Origin: JAGNXB01 sp964471595
GTDB taxonomy: Bacteria; Bacteroidota; Bacteroidia; Chitinophagales; Saprospiraceae
Reading direction: 5' to 3'
Assembly (NCBI GenBank): GCA_964471595.1
Contig: CAYYGN010000009.1
Coordinates: 1 to 64,000, forward strand
Length of the DNA: 64,000 nucleotides
Both the position numbers and the translations under genes were made by a program. Position 1 is the first letter of the stretch. The number at the start of each line of letters is the position of its first letter. Positions 51,727 through 61,133 of the stretch are shown here, one piece after another. Under the pieces are notes generated by a model. It saw only the letters and a program-made list of their open reading frames with translations, ran no database searches and had not been told where the DNA came from.

Positions 51727-52473
51727 ATGGACGAACTGCCCCTCTACAACATTCTGTTCCTGGATATCGAGACGGTATCTGCTCATGCTGCCTTCGAAGA
51801 GATGGATGCCGCCGGCCAGGCATTGTGGAAGGAAAAGGCGCGATACTGGCTCAAGGATTACGGAGAGGACCCTGCCGGTCCTGCGGACTGCTACCGCGAC
51901 CGCGCTGCCATTCTGGCCGAATTCGGACGGGTCGTCTGCATTTCCGCCGGTCTGATTACCCGGGGGGAGGACCCTGCCGGCGATGGTTTTCGTTTGAAAT
52001 CCTTTGCCGGTGAGGATGAGCGGCAAGTCCTGACCGACTTTTCCAAAATGCTGGACCAACATTTCTCCGATACCAACCGGTTTTTCATCTGTGGGCACAA
52101 CATTCGCGAATTCGATGTGCCTTATCTCGGTCGCCGGATGATCATGCACGGATTGCCACTACCGGCCATGCTCCGCATCTCCGGCAAAAAGCCCTGGGAA
52201 GTCCGGCATTTGATCGACACCCTGGAACTGTGGAAATTCGGCGATATCAAACACTACACGTCCCTGAAACTCCTCGCCTACTGCCTGGGCATACCCTCTC
52301 CCAAAGAAGACCTCGACGGCAGTCAGGTCGGTCGCGTTTTCTACCAGGAAAAAGATCTGCCTGCCATCACCCGTTATTGCGAAAAAGACGTGCTGACCGT
52401 CGCTCAGGTGGTCCGGCGTATGGGAGGGAAGCCATTGATCACCGAAGAGCTGGTAACGGTGTCGGAGACGTGA
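51727..52473 (+). CDS. Predicted 3'-5' exonuclease, PolB-like DnaQ-fold
   Basis: 248 residues from ATG 51727 (51724 also ATG; 51706 possible). Exo I motif LDIET (about 14), Exo II HNIREFDVPYL (about 122-132) and Exo III YCEKDVLTV (about 219-227) give the four acidic residues of a DEDD exonuclease. It matches the 'predicted PolB-like 3'-5' exonuclease' group. Substrate unknown, DNA repair or RNA processing is possible. It stands between a divergent coiled-coil gene and the convergent miaA. Confidence 0.85.
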   Translation: MDELPLYNILFLDIETVSAHAAFEEMDAAGQALWKEKARYWLKDYGEDPAGPADCYRDRAAILAEFGRVVCISAGLITRGEDPAGDGFRLKSFAGEDERQVLTDFSKMLDQHFSDTNRFFICGHNIREFDVPYLGRRMIMHGLPLPAMLRISGKKPWEVRHLIDTLELWKFGDIKHYTSLKLLAYCLGIPSPKEDLDGSQVGRVFYQEKDLPAITRYCEKDVLTVAQVVRRMGGKPLITEELVTVSET

Positions 52474-52479
52474 CCGGCG

Positions 52480-53406
52480 TCAGCCTGTTCCTGGTGGGCC
52501 CAGGTCGTTGACCAGGATATCCCACACACGGTCCGCCAGCGTTTCTTCCGGCAATACCGGCACACGGATCCACCAGGGTTCTTTGCGAAACCAGGTCATC
52601 TGGCGCTTGGCGTACCGCCGGCTCTGTTGTTGGATAATGGCAACGGTCTCGTCATAAGACCGTTTTCCTTCCAGGTAATCGAAAAGTTCCGGGTAGCCCA
52701 ATGTTTGCAATGCCGGAAGCCCTCGCAGGGGATGGAGACGTCGGGCTTCCTCCAGCCATCCTCGGTCCAGCATGTCGAGCACCCGTTGATTGATGCGTGG
52801 GTAAAGCCAGGACCTTGGTGCATCCAGGTAAAGAGGCATTTGGGTAAAGGGTCGTACCACCGGATTGCCTTTCCGCCATCGGGAATACGGGATGCCGCTG
52901 GCTTCCCACACCTCCAGGGCCCGCAACAAACGGCGAGGATTCCGGAGATCCACGCTGTCGGCGTATTCGGGGTCCACCTGCCGCAACTTCTCCTGCAGGC
53001 CGCCAACTCCTTCCGATGCATACCACCGCGCCAGGTCATCGCGGATAGAGGCCGGGATTTCGGGAAATTCGTCAAGGCCGGCGTACAGGGCTTTGAGATA
53101 CAAGCCGGTACCTCCCGCCACCAGCAATGGCCGGTGCAGGGGCAACAGCGCTTCAATCCATGCAAGAGCGTCTGATTCAAATCGCCCGGCAGTATAATTT
53201 TCACCGGGGTCGCAGATATCGATCAGATAATGGGCGACCTCCTGCCGGTCTTCAAGGGTCGGTTTGGCGGTGCCCAGGTCAAGACCCCGGTACACCTGTC
53301 TGCTGTCGGCCGACAGGATGACCGTTTCCAGCCGGCGGGCCAGGTCCATGGCCAGGGCGCTCTTGCCACTGGCCGTTGGGCCACCCAAAAGGATGACATC
53401 CTTCAT
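52480..53406 (-). CDS. miaA: tRNA dimethylallyltransferase
   Basis: 308 residues. P-loop GGPTASGKS (8-16), SADSRQVYRG substrate loop, then DICDP, and the tRNA-binding DEFPEIP and QQQSRRYAKRQMTWFR motif. It adds dimethylallyl to A37 of tRNAs reading UNN codons. Start ATG 53406. Convergent with the exonuclease gene (6 nt between stops). Confidence 0.96.
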   Translation of the reverse strand: MKDVILLGGPTASGKSALAMDLARRLETVILSADSRQVYRGLDLGTAKPTLEDRQEVAHYLIDICDPGENYTAGRFESDALAWIEALLPLHRPLLVAGGTGLYLKALYAGLDEFPEIPASIRDDLARWYASEGVGGLQEKLRQVDPEYADSVDLRNPRRLLRALEVWEASGIPYSRWRKGNPVVRPFTQMPLYLDAPRSWLYPRINQRVLDMLDRGWLEEARRLHPLRGLPALQTLGYPELFDYLEGKRSYDETVAIIQQQSRRYAKRQMTWFRKEPWWIRVPVLPEETLADRVWDILVNDLGPPGTG

Positions 53407-53460
53407 GAGGCGAAATTAGCGTCCCTCGCCAAAAGGGGCTACATTGTGCCCCCGTCCGCC

Positions 53461-54777
53461 ATGCTGTACTACCTGCTCAGACCTTTCACCCGCATCGCTT
53501 TCCAGGCTTTTTACCGGGCTATCTATCTCACCGGTACCGCACATATCCCTGCCCGAGGTGCTGTCCTGTTTACGCCCAATCATCCCACTGCTTTTATCGA
53601 GCCCTGTTTTCTCGCGTGCTACGCAGGGCGCGACCTGTATTTCATGACCCGGGGCGATGTCTTCGTCAACCGGCTGGTCCGGTGGCTGTTGCGACAGGTA
53701 CACCTCATCCCCATTTTCCGTTTTCACGACGGGTTTGCCAACCTGCGTCGCAATGAGGATTCCATGCAGGAAGGTCGCGAAATCCTGGGTAAGGGCAAAG
53801 CGCTTTTGGTCATGGCCGAAGGAGGCATGCGCCATGAGAAAAGGCTGCGTCCTATCCGGAGAGGGGCAGCCCGGCTGGCTTTTGAAGCCATGGCGGAATT
53901 CGGGCTCCCGGAGGTTTCCATTGTCCCCGTCGGCGTCAATTACACCCGGGCGGAGAAGGCCCGCACTGTACTGATGGTTTCGATCGCACCGCCCATCCGG
54001 ATCAGCGATTGGCAAGCTCTGTACTCGACCCGTCCCCGGGAAGCCATTGATGCCGTAACCGACTTGATCCGCCAGCGCCTCGCCGAAAGGGTGATCCATA
54101 TCGCAGACCCCGGAGAGGAGGAATTGGCCGAATGGATCCTGGATCTCTGCCGGACGGAACGGGCGAGCGCGACCTGGCCCGTCATCCGTCATACGGAGGG
54201 TCCCCTCGTCAGCGAACGGATAGCCATGGATACCCTCCATCGACTCTCAGAGCAGGATAAAGAGGATTTGCGAATGGCTGGCGCAGCCTATCGGTCCCTG
54301 CTTTCCCGGGCAGGAGTGAGCGACCGCCAGGTGGTGTTGGCACCCGACCGCCATCCGGGTCGGTTACCGATGTTCTTGCTTCGCAGCGGATTGGGTCTGT
54401 TGGCGCTGCCCCACGCCCTGCCTGTAGCGCTCGCCCGTTGGATCACGGACGCCTGCGTCCGGATCATCGAATTCCGCAGCTCTGTATTGCTGGCTTTGCT
54501 CATGCTGTTTTGGACAACATGGGCATTGGCGGTGTCAGCCGTTGCCGGGTACAACTGGGGATGGGCGGCTTTCTTCCTGTCGTTGGCGGGATTCCCGGCG
54601 GGACTGGCGCTCTGGATTGCGTTGAGGGAGTACGTGATCAGCCAGGGTTATTATGCCCGGCGACGGTCTGTATCCCTCGCCATTCTGCGCAATGCGCGAC
54701 AGGCGTTTTCGGATGTCTGGCTGCAAAAGTCCGCCAAAAGAAACGGTCCGAAGCCAAGCGCTCCGGACCGTTTCTGA
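53461..54777 (+). CDS. PlsC-like glycerophospholipid acyltransferase with C-terminal membrane domain
   Basis: 438 residues from ATG 53461 (the frame is open upstream inside antisense miaA, but this start gives the family N-terminus MLYYLLRPFTRIAF). Acyltransferase motif NHPTAFIEP (about 40-48), with a five-residue spacer and Glu in place of the usual HX4D Asp, a feature of this Bacteroidota subgroup; MAEGGMRHEKRLRPIRRG (about 120-137) as the substrate motif. The last ~100 residues add two membrane helices. Predicted to acylate lysophosphatidate or glycerol-3-phosphate. A terminator overlaps the last codons. Confidence 0.85.
   Translation: MLYYLLRPFTRIAFQAFYRAIYLTGTAHIPARGAVLFTPNHPTAFIEPCFLACYAGRDLYFMTRGDVFVNRLVRWLLRQVHLIPIFRFHDGFANLRRNEDSMQEGREILGKGKALLVMAEGGMRHEKRLRPIRRGAARLAFEAMAEFGLPEVSIVPVGVNYTRAEKARTVLMVSIAPPIRISDWQALYSTRPREAIDAVTDLIRQRLAERVIHIADPGEEELAEWILDLCRTERASATWPVIRHTEGPLVSERIAMDTLHRLSEQDKEDLRMAGAAYRSLLSRAGVSDRQVVLAPDRHPGRLPMFLLRSGLGLLALPHALPVALARWITDACVRIIEFRSSVLLALLMLFWTTWALAVSAVAGYNWGWAAFFLSLAGFPAGLALWIALREYVISQGYYARRRSVSLAILRNARQAFSDVWLQKSAKRNGPKPSAPDRF
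54741..54773. terminator. Terminator overlapping the acyltransferase stop region
   Basis: AAACGGTCCG (54741-54750) pairs with CGGACCGTTT (54764-54773); the 10-bp stem ends four bases before the stop codon's last base at 54777. Confidence 0.65.
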
Positions 54778-54809
54778 TGTCCCTCAACGGGACGGCCTTC
54801 CGGGATGGA

Positions 54810-55211
54810 TCAATAATAGTCGCCCATGACAATCAGGGCATGGATCAGACCCGGCAGCCAGAACAAAAAGGTGAGGATGAGATTCAGCCACCAATTGGTA
54901 CCTGACCAGTTGTCCATGACGCCCATGGCGATCCAGGCCAGACCGAAAATGGCCAGCACGATGTACAGACCCTGGGGAATGCTGCTGCTGCGCAACTGGT
55001 GGCGAACCATCGTTTGGGCGGCTTTGAGCTTCAGACGCTCACCCAGGGTCAGTTTGACACCGGTGGCGGCGGCGTAATCCGCAGGCGTCATTTGGACGAA
55101 TTGTTCCATCAGGGCCGTCTGGCGGGAGGGAACAGGCTCGGTGGACTGTACGGCGGCGAAAGAAGCACCCGCCCACATCAACAGGCTGAAAAAGGTAAAC
55201 CATTTTTTCAT
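54810..55211 (-). CDS. YqaE/Pmp3-like membrane protein with signal-type N-terminal domain
   Basis: 133 residues. Signal-like N-terminus (about 1-22), an amphipathic middle (about 25-75: Lys/Leu-rich) and a C-terminal pair of membrane helices (about 82-133) with the Pmp3 pattern WLNLILTFLFWLPGLIHAL. Pmp3/YqaE proteins are small bitopic/hairpin membrane proteins linked to ion and stress homeostasis. ATG 55211 is chosen (MKKWFTFF); a frame start 9 nt upstream exists. A -7 element is at 55265-55272. Confidence 0.72.
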   Translation of the reverse strand: MKKWFTFFSLLMWAGASFAAVQSTEPVPSRQTALMEQFVQMTPADYAAATGVKLTLGERLKLKAAQTMVRHQLRSSSIPQGLYIVLAIFGLAWIAMGVMDNWSGTNWWLNLILTFLFWLPGLIHALIVMGDYY

Positions 55212-55264
55212 AAGGGTCAAAATTTTAATGTGAAGGACTCACCGGGTTGTCATCGGTGATGAGG

Positions 55265-55272
55265 CAAATATA
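55265..55272 (-). promoter_or_regulatory. -7 element of the YqaE-like gene
   Basis: Minus-strand TATATTTG matches TAnnTTTG, 53 nt before the start. Confidence 0.5.
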
Positions 55273-55319
55273 CAATGCGGACTGACTTGTCCATGCGTAG
55301 AAAAATCGGGAAGCAAAAC

Positions 55320-56387
55320 TTACCAGCGCAGCAGATTGGCCCCCCACGTAAACCCTGACCCGAACGCGGCCAGTGCCACCAGATCACCCGGCCGGATGGC
55401 ATGCGCTTCCCAGGCTTCACAGAGAGCTATGGGCACGGATGCCGCTGTGGTGTTGCCGTATCGCTGGATGTTGTTCCACACCTGGTCATCGCGCAATCGC
55501 AGCGTGCGCTGCACCATCTGGCTGATCCGCAGATTGGCCTGATGGGGAATGAGCATGGTCAGATCGGAAGGCGTGTGGTTGGTCTCCCTGAGGACTTCCA
55601 TGACGACTTCCGGAAATTTCTGGACAGCCATTTTGAAGACAAACTGGCCTTCCATATTGGGAAAAATCATGCCGTCGTCCATCATTTTCTGCGTCAGGTA
55701 GATACCGCCGAAACGGGATTCCGGATAACCGAAATCCACCGGTTCGCCCATTTTCCGGAAATGGTATCCGCCATGTGAGCCCGGATTGATAAAGGCCAGC
55801 TTTTCGGCATGGGTGCCATCGGCATGCAAACGGCTGGTCAGGATGCCCCGGTTCGGATCTTCAGTGGGTTGAAGAACTACCGCTCCGGCGCCATCGCCGA
55901 AGATCACGGTCACATGCCGACCCCGGGTGCTGAAATCAAGGCCCATGCTGTGCATTTCGGCCCCCACGACCAGGATGTTGCGGTACATGCCCGAACGGAT
56001 AAACTGATCGCCGATGCTCAAAGCATAGACAAATCCCGTACACTGGTTGCGGATGTCCAAAGCGCCGGCTTCCTTTCCGGTGATGCCCAACTCCCGTTGG
56101 AGGAGTACACCACATCCGGGAAAATAATAGTCGGGACTCAGTGTGGCAAAAATGATGAAGTCGATTTCCTCCGGGGTGGTACCCGCCCGTTCCATAGCAA
56201 TTCTTGCAGCCGCTGCCCCCATCGTCGTGGTGGTCTCCTCATGCTTGCGACCATACCTCCTTTCCCGGATACCGGTCCGCTCCTGGATCCATTCGTCCGA
56301 GGTATCCATGACGGAAGAGAGGTCATCGTTAGTGACTGCCGTTTCAGGCAGGTATTTGCCGATACCGGCAATATGGGAACGAATCAT
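55320..56387 (-). CDS. fabH: 3-oxoacyl-ACP synthase III, FabH
   Basis: 355 residues. Condensing enzyme that starts fatty acid synthesis from acyl-CoA and malonyl-ACP. Active-site C116 (RNQCTGFVYAL), H in IPHQANLRI (about 272) and N in YGNTTAAS (about 302). Length slightly above E. coli FabH. Stand-alone here and 36 kb from the FAS-like operon, which lacks its own KAS III. Another FabH-like condensing enzyme of the genome may do the housekeeping job; I cannot tell. Confidence 0.92.
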   Translation of the reverse strand: MIRSHIAGIGKYLPETAVTNDDLSSVMDTSDEWIQERTGIRERRYGRKHEETTTTMGAAAARIAMERAGTTPEEIDFIIFATLSPDYYFPGCGVLLQRELGITGKEAGALDIRNQCTGFVYALSIGDQFIRSGMYRNILVVGAEMHSMGLDFSTRGRHVTVIFGDGAGAVVLQPTEDPNRGILTSRLHADGTHAEKLAFINPGSHGGYHFRKMGEPVDFGYPESRFGGIYLTQKMMDDGMIFPNMEGQFVFKMAVQKFPEVVMEVLRETNHTPSDLTMLIPHQANLRISQMVQRTLRLRDDQVWNNIQRYGNTTAASVPIALCEAWEAHAIRPGDLVALAAFGSGFTWGANLLRW

Positions 56388-56438
56388 GGCAGCCGATTTT
56401 TTGCCAAGATAAGCAAAGCCTCCAGCAGGCCGTCAGCG

Positions 56439-57566
56439 TCAGAAAAGGTCGTAGCGGCAAAATTCCGCTTCGAGAGGCCCGTTGAATACGTGGAATCGAG
56501 CGCTGTCCTTCAAGCCGATCTGGTGCATGGCCTCTTTGTTGGCCGAGAGCACCCAGGCTGTACAACCGGTAAAGTCCTTTTTGAGCTTGTCGCCGATACG
56601 GCGGTAATAAGTGCCCGCCTCCTCCAGGGGAATGCGTTCATCGTACGGGGGATTGAGAAATACGGTCATGGGACGGGATGGAGGGGGCAGCGCGAAGAAA
56701 TCGCGCACCTCGGTCCGGACCCATTCCGACAGCCGGGCAATACGGATATTGCTGCGGGCACCTTCCAAAACGTCCGGGTCAATGTCATAGCCCTGGAGAA
56801 TCATCGTTTCCGGCGGTTCCTTTTCCGTCATTTCCTTTTTGATCCGGCGCCACAAACCGGGATCAAAGTCTATCCACCCCTGAAATCCGAACCGGCCCCG
56901 GCGGATTTGGCTGGGCCGTTCCATGGCCCACTCCCCGGCTTCCAGCAAAAGCGTGGCCGATCCGCACATGGGGTCCACCAACGGCCGGCCGGGGTCCCAT
57001 TCAGCGAGGCGGAGCAGACCGGCCGCCAGGACTTCGTTGAGAGGGGCATGGCCCCCAAACCGCCGATAACCGCGCACGTGCATGCTCCCGCCTACCGCGT
57101 CGAGCGCAATGTCCACCTGATCCTCGTGGATGTGCAGGTTGAGGCGGATGTCCGGCATGTCCCGGTCCACGGACGGACGGCGACCCGTCTCCTTCCGGAT
57201 CCGGTCACATAAGGCATCCTTCATCACGAGGGCCGGGTAGTTGGTATGCGGGAACATCCGCGAATGCACCACGCCGGTGATGGCAAATGTCTGGTCGGGT
57301 CCCAGCACCTTGCGCCACGGCAAATCAAGGACACGGCGATAAAGATCATCGGGATGACGGATCGAAAACGAACTGAGGGGCTCCATGACGCGGAGGGCCG
57401 TGCGCAATCCGTAGCAACAGCGGTAGAGAAGATCAGGCCCGCCTTCAAACCGGACCATCCGGTTTCCCCGCTGGACATGGCGGGCGCCGAATGCCTGCAA
57501 TTCGGATTCCAGTAGATGTTCAAGACCTCCCAGCGTGGTGGCCAGGTAGTTGCGTTCCTTTCCCAC
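56439..57566 (-). CDS. THUMP-domain RNA (guanine-N2) methyltransferase
   Basis: 375 residues. An N-terminal THUMP/ferredoxin-like region (about 1-160) and a class I methyltransferase domain (about 170-375) with motif I DPMCGSATLLLEAG (about 201-214), YDIDPDVLEGAR for SAM, and the catalytic NPPYDER (about 310-316). It resembles the N-terminal half of RlmL (YcbY), which makes m2G2445 in 23S rRNA. It starts 52 nt after the fabH frame region; no operon is apparent. Confidence 0.9.
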   Translation of the reverse strand: MGKERNYLATTLGGLEHLLESELQAFGARHVQRGNRMVRFEGGPDLLYRCCYGLRTALRVMEPLSSFSIRHPDDLYRRVLDLPWRKVLGPDQTFAITGVVHSRMFPHTNYPALVMKDALCDRIRKETGRRPSVDRDMPDIRLNLHIHEDQVDIALDAVGGSMHVRGYRRFGGHAPLNEVLAAGLLRLAEWDPGRPLVDPMCGSATLLLEAGEWAMERPSQIRRGRFGFQGWIDFDPGLWRRIKKEMTEKEPPETMILQGYDIDPDVLEGARSNIRIARLSEWVRTEVRDFFALPPPSRPMTVFLNPPYDERIPLEEAGTYYRRIGDKLKKDFTGCTAWVLSANKEAMHQIGLKDSARFHVFNGPLEAEFCRYDLF

Positions 57567-57604
57567 GGCGGAAAGATAGGAAGAATGGCCCCGTACGAAC
57601 GAGA

Positions 57605-58891
57605 TCAGGTCTTGCGCTTCTTTTTGCGCGCGGCCGGGAAGAGGACGTTGTTCAGGATGAGCCGGTATCCCGGCGAATTGGGATGCAGGGTCAGGTCGGT
57701 CTCCGGATCGCCTACATAATGCCGGTAATCTTCAGGGTCATGGCCTCCGTAAAAGGTCCAGAATCCTTCTCCATGCTCACCGTGGATATAGCGCACTTCC
57801 CCCGCGGCTTTGTTTTCTCCCAGGATGAGCACATTGGGTTTGACAAATTCAATACCAAACGCGGTGGATTGACCCATAAACCCTTTGATCGTCCGGGTGT
57901 GGTTTTGGGTAAGCATGGTGGGCACGGGGTCCCATTTGGCCGAAAATTCGAACAGATTGAAATAATCCGTTTGCGGATTCCGCGCATCGTTCTGGTCGAT
58001 GGTGGAATACTCGTACTGCAACGGATCAGTGACCAGCCGGTAATTGTGGAAGGCAAAGCCTCTGGAAAAATCCAGCCTGGCCTGGGCATTGCGATCCATC
58101 GGGTCACCGTCGTACATGGATTCACAGATGTCCACGCCCTCAGCCGCCAGGGCAATATCATAGGTATCCGTGGCCGAACACATGGCGAACATGAATCCCC
58201 CGCCACCTACATAGTCCCTGATCGTGCGTGCTACCGCGAGTTTGAGCTGGGAGACCTTGGCGAATCCGAGATCCGCCGCCAGCGCTTCCATCCGTTTCTG
58301 GTTGTCGCGATACCAGGGCTGCGTGTGGTAGTTGCGGTAAAATTTGCCGTACTGGCCCGTGAAATCCTCGTGGTGCAGATGAAGCCAGTCGAACCGGGCC
58401 AGTTGCCCGCCGAGGACCTCCCGGTCGTAGAGCGTTTCGTAAGGTATTTCGGCATAGGTGAGCACCAGGGTCACCGCATCGTCCCACGGCTGGATGCGCA
58501 TCCCTTTTTCATCCACCTCGGGCGTGTACACCGCAATACGAGGTGCTTTTTCCAGCTTCATAGCCTCCTGGTTGACTTCGGGATGGGATATTTCGGCAAG
58601 GATTTGCTGGAATTGGCCATCCGGAATGACCTCGAAGTTGACGCCCCGCGTGTGGCACTCCCGCTCGAACAAGGGATTGTGCGGAAAAGCAAAACTGCCC
58701 CCCCGGTAGTTGAGGAGCCACCAGGCTTCCACGCCCTGATCCAGTACCCAGTAGGTAATGCCGTAGGCTTTGAGATGCTGCCGCTGCACTTCGTCCATGG
58801 GCAAAAGCATGTAGGCAGCATGCAGCGGTACGGAAGCGCCCACCCACAAAATCATCCACAGGGCAAGTCGGGGCAAAAAAGTTGAAAACAT
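57605..58891 (-). CDS. Secreted protein of the family labelled 'asparagine synthetase B' in Bacteroidota
   Basis: 428 residues. Signal peptide (about 1-26). The sequence matches a well-conserved Bacteroidota family (MDE...HLKAYGI.YW; LLNYRGGSF; KLEKAPRIAVY; HLHHEDFTGQYGKFYR; GGGFMFAMCSATDT; TQNHT; LHPNSPGYRLILNN). Databases often call it asparagine synthetase B, but it has no class II amidotransferase or ATP-binding motif; the GGFMFAMCSAT segment looks like a GATase1-type fold. Function unknown. Likely exported. Confidence 0.82.
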   Translation of the reverse strand: MFSTFLPRLALWMILWVGASVPLHAAYMLLPMDEVQRQHLKAYGITYWVLDQGVEAWWLLNYRGGSFAFPHNPLFERECHTRGVNFEVIPDGQFQQILAEISHPEVNQEAMKLEKAPRIAVYTPEVDEKGMRIQPWDDAVTLVLTYAEIPYETLYDREVLGGQLARFDWLHLHHEDFTGQYGKFYRNYHTQPWYRDNQKRMEALAADLGFAKVSQLKLAVARTIRDYVGGGGFMFAMCSATDTYDIALAAEGVDICESMYDGDPMDRNAQARLDFSRGFAFHNYRLVTDPLQYEYSTIDQNDARNPQTDYFNLFEFSAKWDPVPTMLTQNHTRTIKGFMGQSTAFGIEFVKPNVLILGENKAAGEVRYIHGEHGEGFWTFYGGHDPEDYRHYVGDPETDLTLHPNSPGYRLILNNVLFPAARKKKRKT

Positions 58892-58986
58892 GGGCTCTGG
58901 AGTTGCTCGAAGGGTATAACGGCGATTGCTCGCATTTAGTTATCCCGGCCGGTGCCTCTTCAAGACCTGTTTTTTCCCGGCAGGCA

Positions 58987-58994
58987 TAACTTTA
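58987..58994 (+). promoter_or_regulatory. Possible -7 element of the VWA gene
   Basis: TAACTTTA (TAnnTTTr) lies 36 nt before the TTG start at 59031. Confidence 0.35.
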
Positions 58995-59030
58995 CCCGGC
59001 GCTTCACGTTTCATCCCATAAACCCCGAAA

Positions 59031-61133
59031 TTGGGCTCTCTGCTACTTTCTTACCCTTGGTGGTATGTGCCGGGTTGTGTGCTTGCGGGTGCGTTGGCCG
59101 CCATTCTGCTCTATTACAGGGAGAAGACCTTTGCCGGCAAACCCCTCTCCCTGCGGGCCGGACTGGCCCTTCTCCGGGGTGTCAGTGTGGCCGTGCTGTG
59201 TTTCCTGCTCCTGGGCCCCATCCTCAAAATGGTGGATTCGGAGGTGCGCAAGCCCCTGGCCGTCATATTGCAGGACGCCTCCCAGTCCGCCGGCGCCGCA
59301 CTGGGTGAAGAAGGCCGAAAATCCGTCAACCGCCAATTGGCCGATTTGTCATCCGCCATGGCCGGCGATTTCGAAGTGGTGACCCTGGCTTTCGGATCCT
59401 CCGTCCGTACCGGACCTGCCGAAACCTACGAGGACAAAGAGTCCGATATTGAAGAAGCTATTCGCTACACCCGCGAAGTGTTCGATCCGCAAAGGCTTGG
59501 GGCGGTCATCCTGATGACGGACGGTGTGTACAACCGGGGAGGACATCCCCTGTATGCTCCGGGTGCGGTGCAAGCACCCGTGTACACCGTCGGGTTGGGC
59601 AATCCTGAGCCGGTCAGGGACCTGGCCATCAAGCGTCTTTTTCACAACAAAATCGCTTACAAAGGAGACCGGTTTACCGTTCAGCTCGACCTGAGCGCCT
59701 ATAATGTGGCCGGGGAGCGCAGTGAGCTCCAGATTTCCGAAATCACCTCCGGCGGCACCAGGGTGATCGAAAAGCAACCGGTCGTCATCGGAGATTCTCC
59801 TTACTTCGAAACCCGTGAAATCGTCCTTGAAGCTTCCCAGCCGGGCGTCCGACGCTTCCGGTTCCAACTCAATGCCCTGAACGGGGAACGCAATACCGGC
59901 AACAACACCAGGGATATGTTTATCGAGGTGCTGGATGCCCGGCAGAAGATCCTCCTGGTGGCCGATGCCCCCCATCCGGATATCGGAGCCCTCCAACGCA
60001 GCCTCGCCAAAGGCCGCAATTATCAGGTGGATGTGCGGTTGACCAACGAAAAAGGCAAACCGGTTCAGGGATATGACCTGGTCATTTTTCACCAGGTACC
60101 CTCCGTCCGCCAAAACACCACCCCGCTGATCCAGGAATGGCGGCAAGCCCGTGTCCCCGCATGGTTTATCCTAGGCAAACATACAGACCTTCAGGCCTTC
60201 GGCGCCGCACAGGATCTTGTCAGGATCTCCGGAGACGGCCGCAACATGAACGAGGTGACCGCACAGACCGTTCCTGCCTTCAGTCTGTTTACCCTGAGTG
60301 AGGAGCTGGTACGCCGCCTGCCTCAGTTTCCGCCTTTGCAGGCTCCATTTGGCACCTACCAAACCTCCGCCACCGCCCGCTTGCTCGCGCAGCAACGCAT
60401 CGGTGCTGTCTCGACCGATTTCCCGCTGTGGGTCATGGGAGAAGAACAGGGCCTCAAAACAGGTGTTCTCACCGGGGAAGGGATCTGGAAGTGGCGACTG
60501 TTTGATTACCTCCAGCATGAAAACCACGACCTGGTGGACGAACTCGTGCGCAAAACCGTCCAATACCTGGCACTGAGAGAGGACAAACGGAGGTTTCGGG
60601 TCATTCCTTCCAAAGCGCTCTTCACCGAAAACGAAGTGGTGGTGCTTGACGGAGAGCTGTACAACGCCTCCTATGAAAAAATCAATACCCCGGATGTACA
60701 GGTGGTCATCCGCAATGAAGAAGGCCGTGAATTCCCGTACAGCATGAACAAAAGCCGGGATGGCTATCATGTGCGGGCGGGACTTTTCCCACCTGGCAAC
60801 TATACCTTTACAGCCGCAGCCAAATTCAATATGGAGAACCTGACGGCTGAAGGCCGTTTCACCATAAGCCCTTTGGACCAGGAACTGGCGGACATACAGG
60901 CCGATCACGATCTTTTGAAATTACTGGCCGCTGAATCCGGGGGTGAGATGTTTACCGGCCCGGACGGTTTGACCCAGGCAGGAGCCCGGATCATGGACAA
61001 CCCCCGGATCAAACCGGTCCTCCACAGCGCTGTGCGCACCCGGCCGCTGATCGACTGGCGTTGGCTGTTTGCCGGGCTGTTGGCGTTGCTGGGCCTGGAA
61101 TGGTTTCTTCGCCGTTATTCCGGAGCATACTGA
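59031..61133 (+). CDS. VWA-domain membrane protein with GATase1-like region
   Basis: 700 residues. Two N-terminal membrane helices (about 10-30 and 43-65), a VWA-like domain with MIDAS DASQS (about 82-86) and MTDG (about 164-167), several beta domains, a GATase1-like segment (about 300-420: LLVADAPHPD; YDLVIFHQV) and a C-terminal helix (about 680-695). The layout is that of the large Bacteroidota VWA proteins near MoxR/Bat systems, but no MoxR ATPase is here. Start is TTG at 59031; no ATG in frame precedes the first helix. Its stop overlaps the bshB1 ATG by one base. Confidence 0.8.
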   Translation: MGSLLLSYPWWYVPGCVLAGALAAILLYYREKTFAGKPLSLRAGLALLRGVSVAVLCFLLLGPILKMVDSEVRKPLAVILQDASQSAGAALGEEGRKSVNRQLADLSSAMAGDFEVVTLAFGSSVRTGPAETYEDKESDIEEAIRYTREVFDPQRLGAVILMTDGVYNRGGHPLYAPGAVQAPVYTVGLGNPEPVRDLAIKRLFHNKIAYKGDRFTVQLDLSAYNVAGERSELQISEITSGGTRVIEKQPVVIGDSPYFETREIVLEASQPGVRRFRFQLNALNGERNTGNNTRDMFIEVLDARQKILLVADAPHPDIGALQRSLAKGRNYQVDVRLTNEKGKPVQGYDLVIFHQVPSVRQNTTPLIQEWRQARVPAWFILGKHTDLQAFGAAQDLVRISGDGRNMNEVTAQTVPAFSLFTLSEELVRRLPQFPPLQAPFGTYQTSATARLLAQQRIGAVSTDFPLWVMGEEQGLKTGVLTGEGIWKWRLFDYLQHENHDLVDELVRKTVQYLALREDKRRFRVIPSKALFTENEVVVLDGELYNASYEKINTPDVQVVIRNEEGREFPYSMNKSRDGYHVRAGLFPPGNYTFTAAAKFNMENLTAEGRFTISPLDQELADIQADHDLLKLLAAESGGEMFTGPDGLTQAGARIMDNPRIKPVLHSAVRTRPLIDWRWLFAGLLALLGLEWFLRRYSGAY

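Noticed and set aside
55809..58885. Two long plus-strand frames (55809-57212 and 57491-58885)
   Set aside because: Antisense to fabH, the rRNA methyltransferase and the 'asparagine synthetase B' family gene, each of which has clear motifs.
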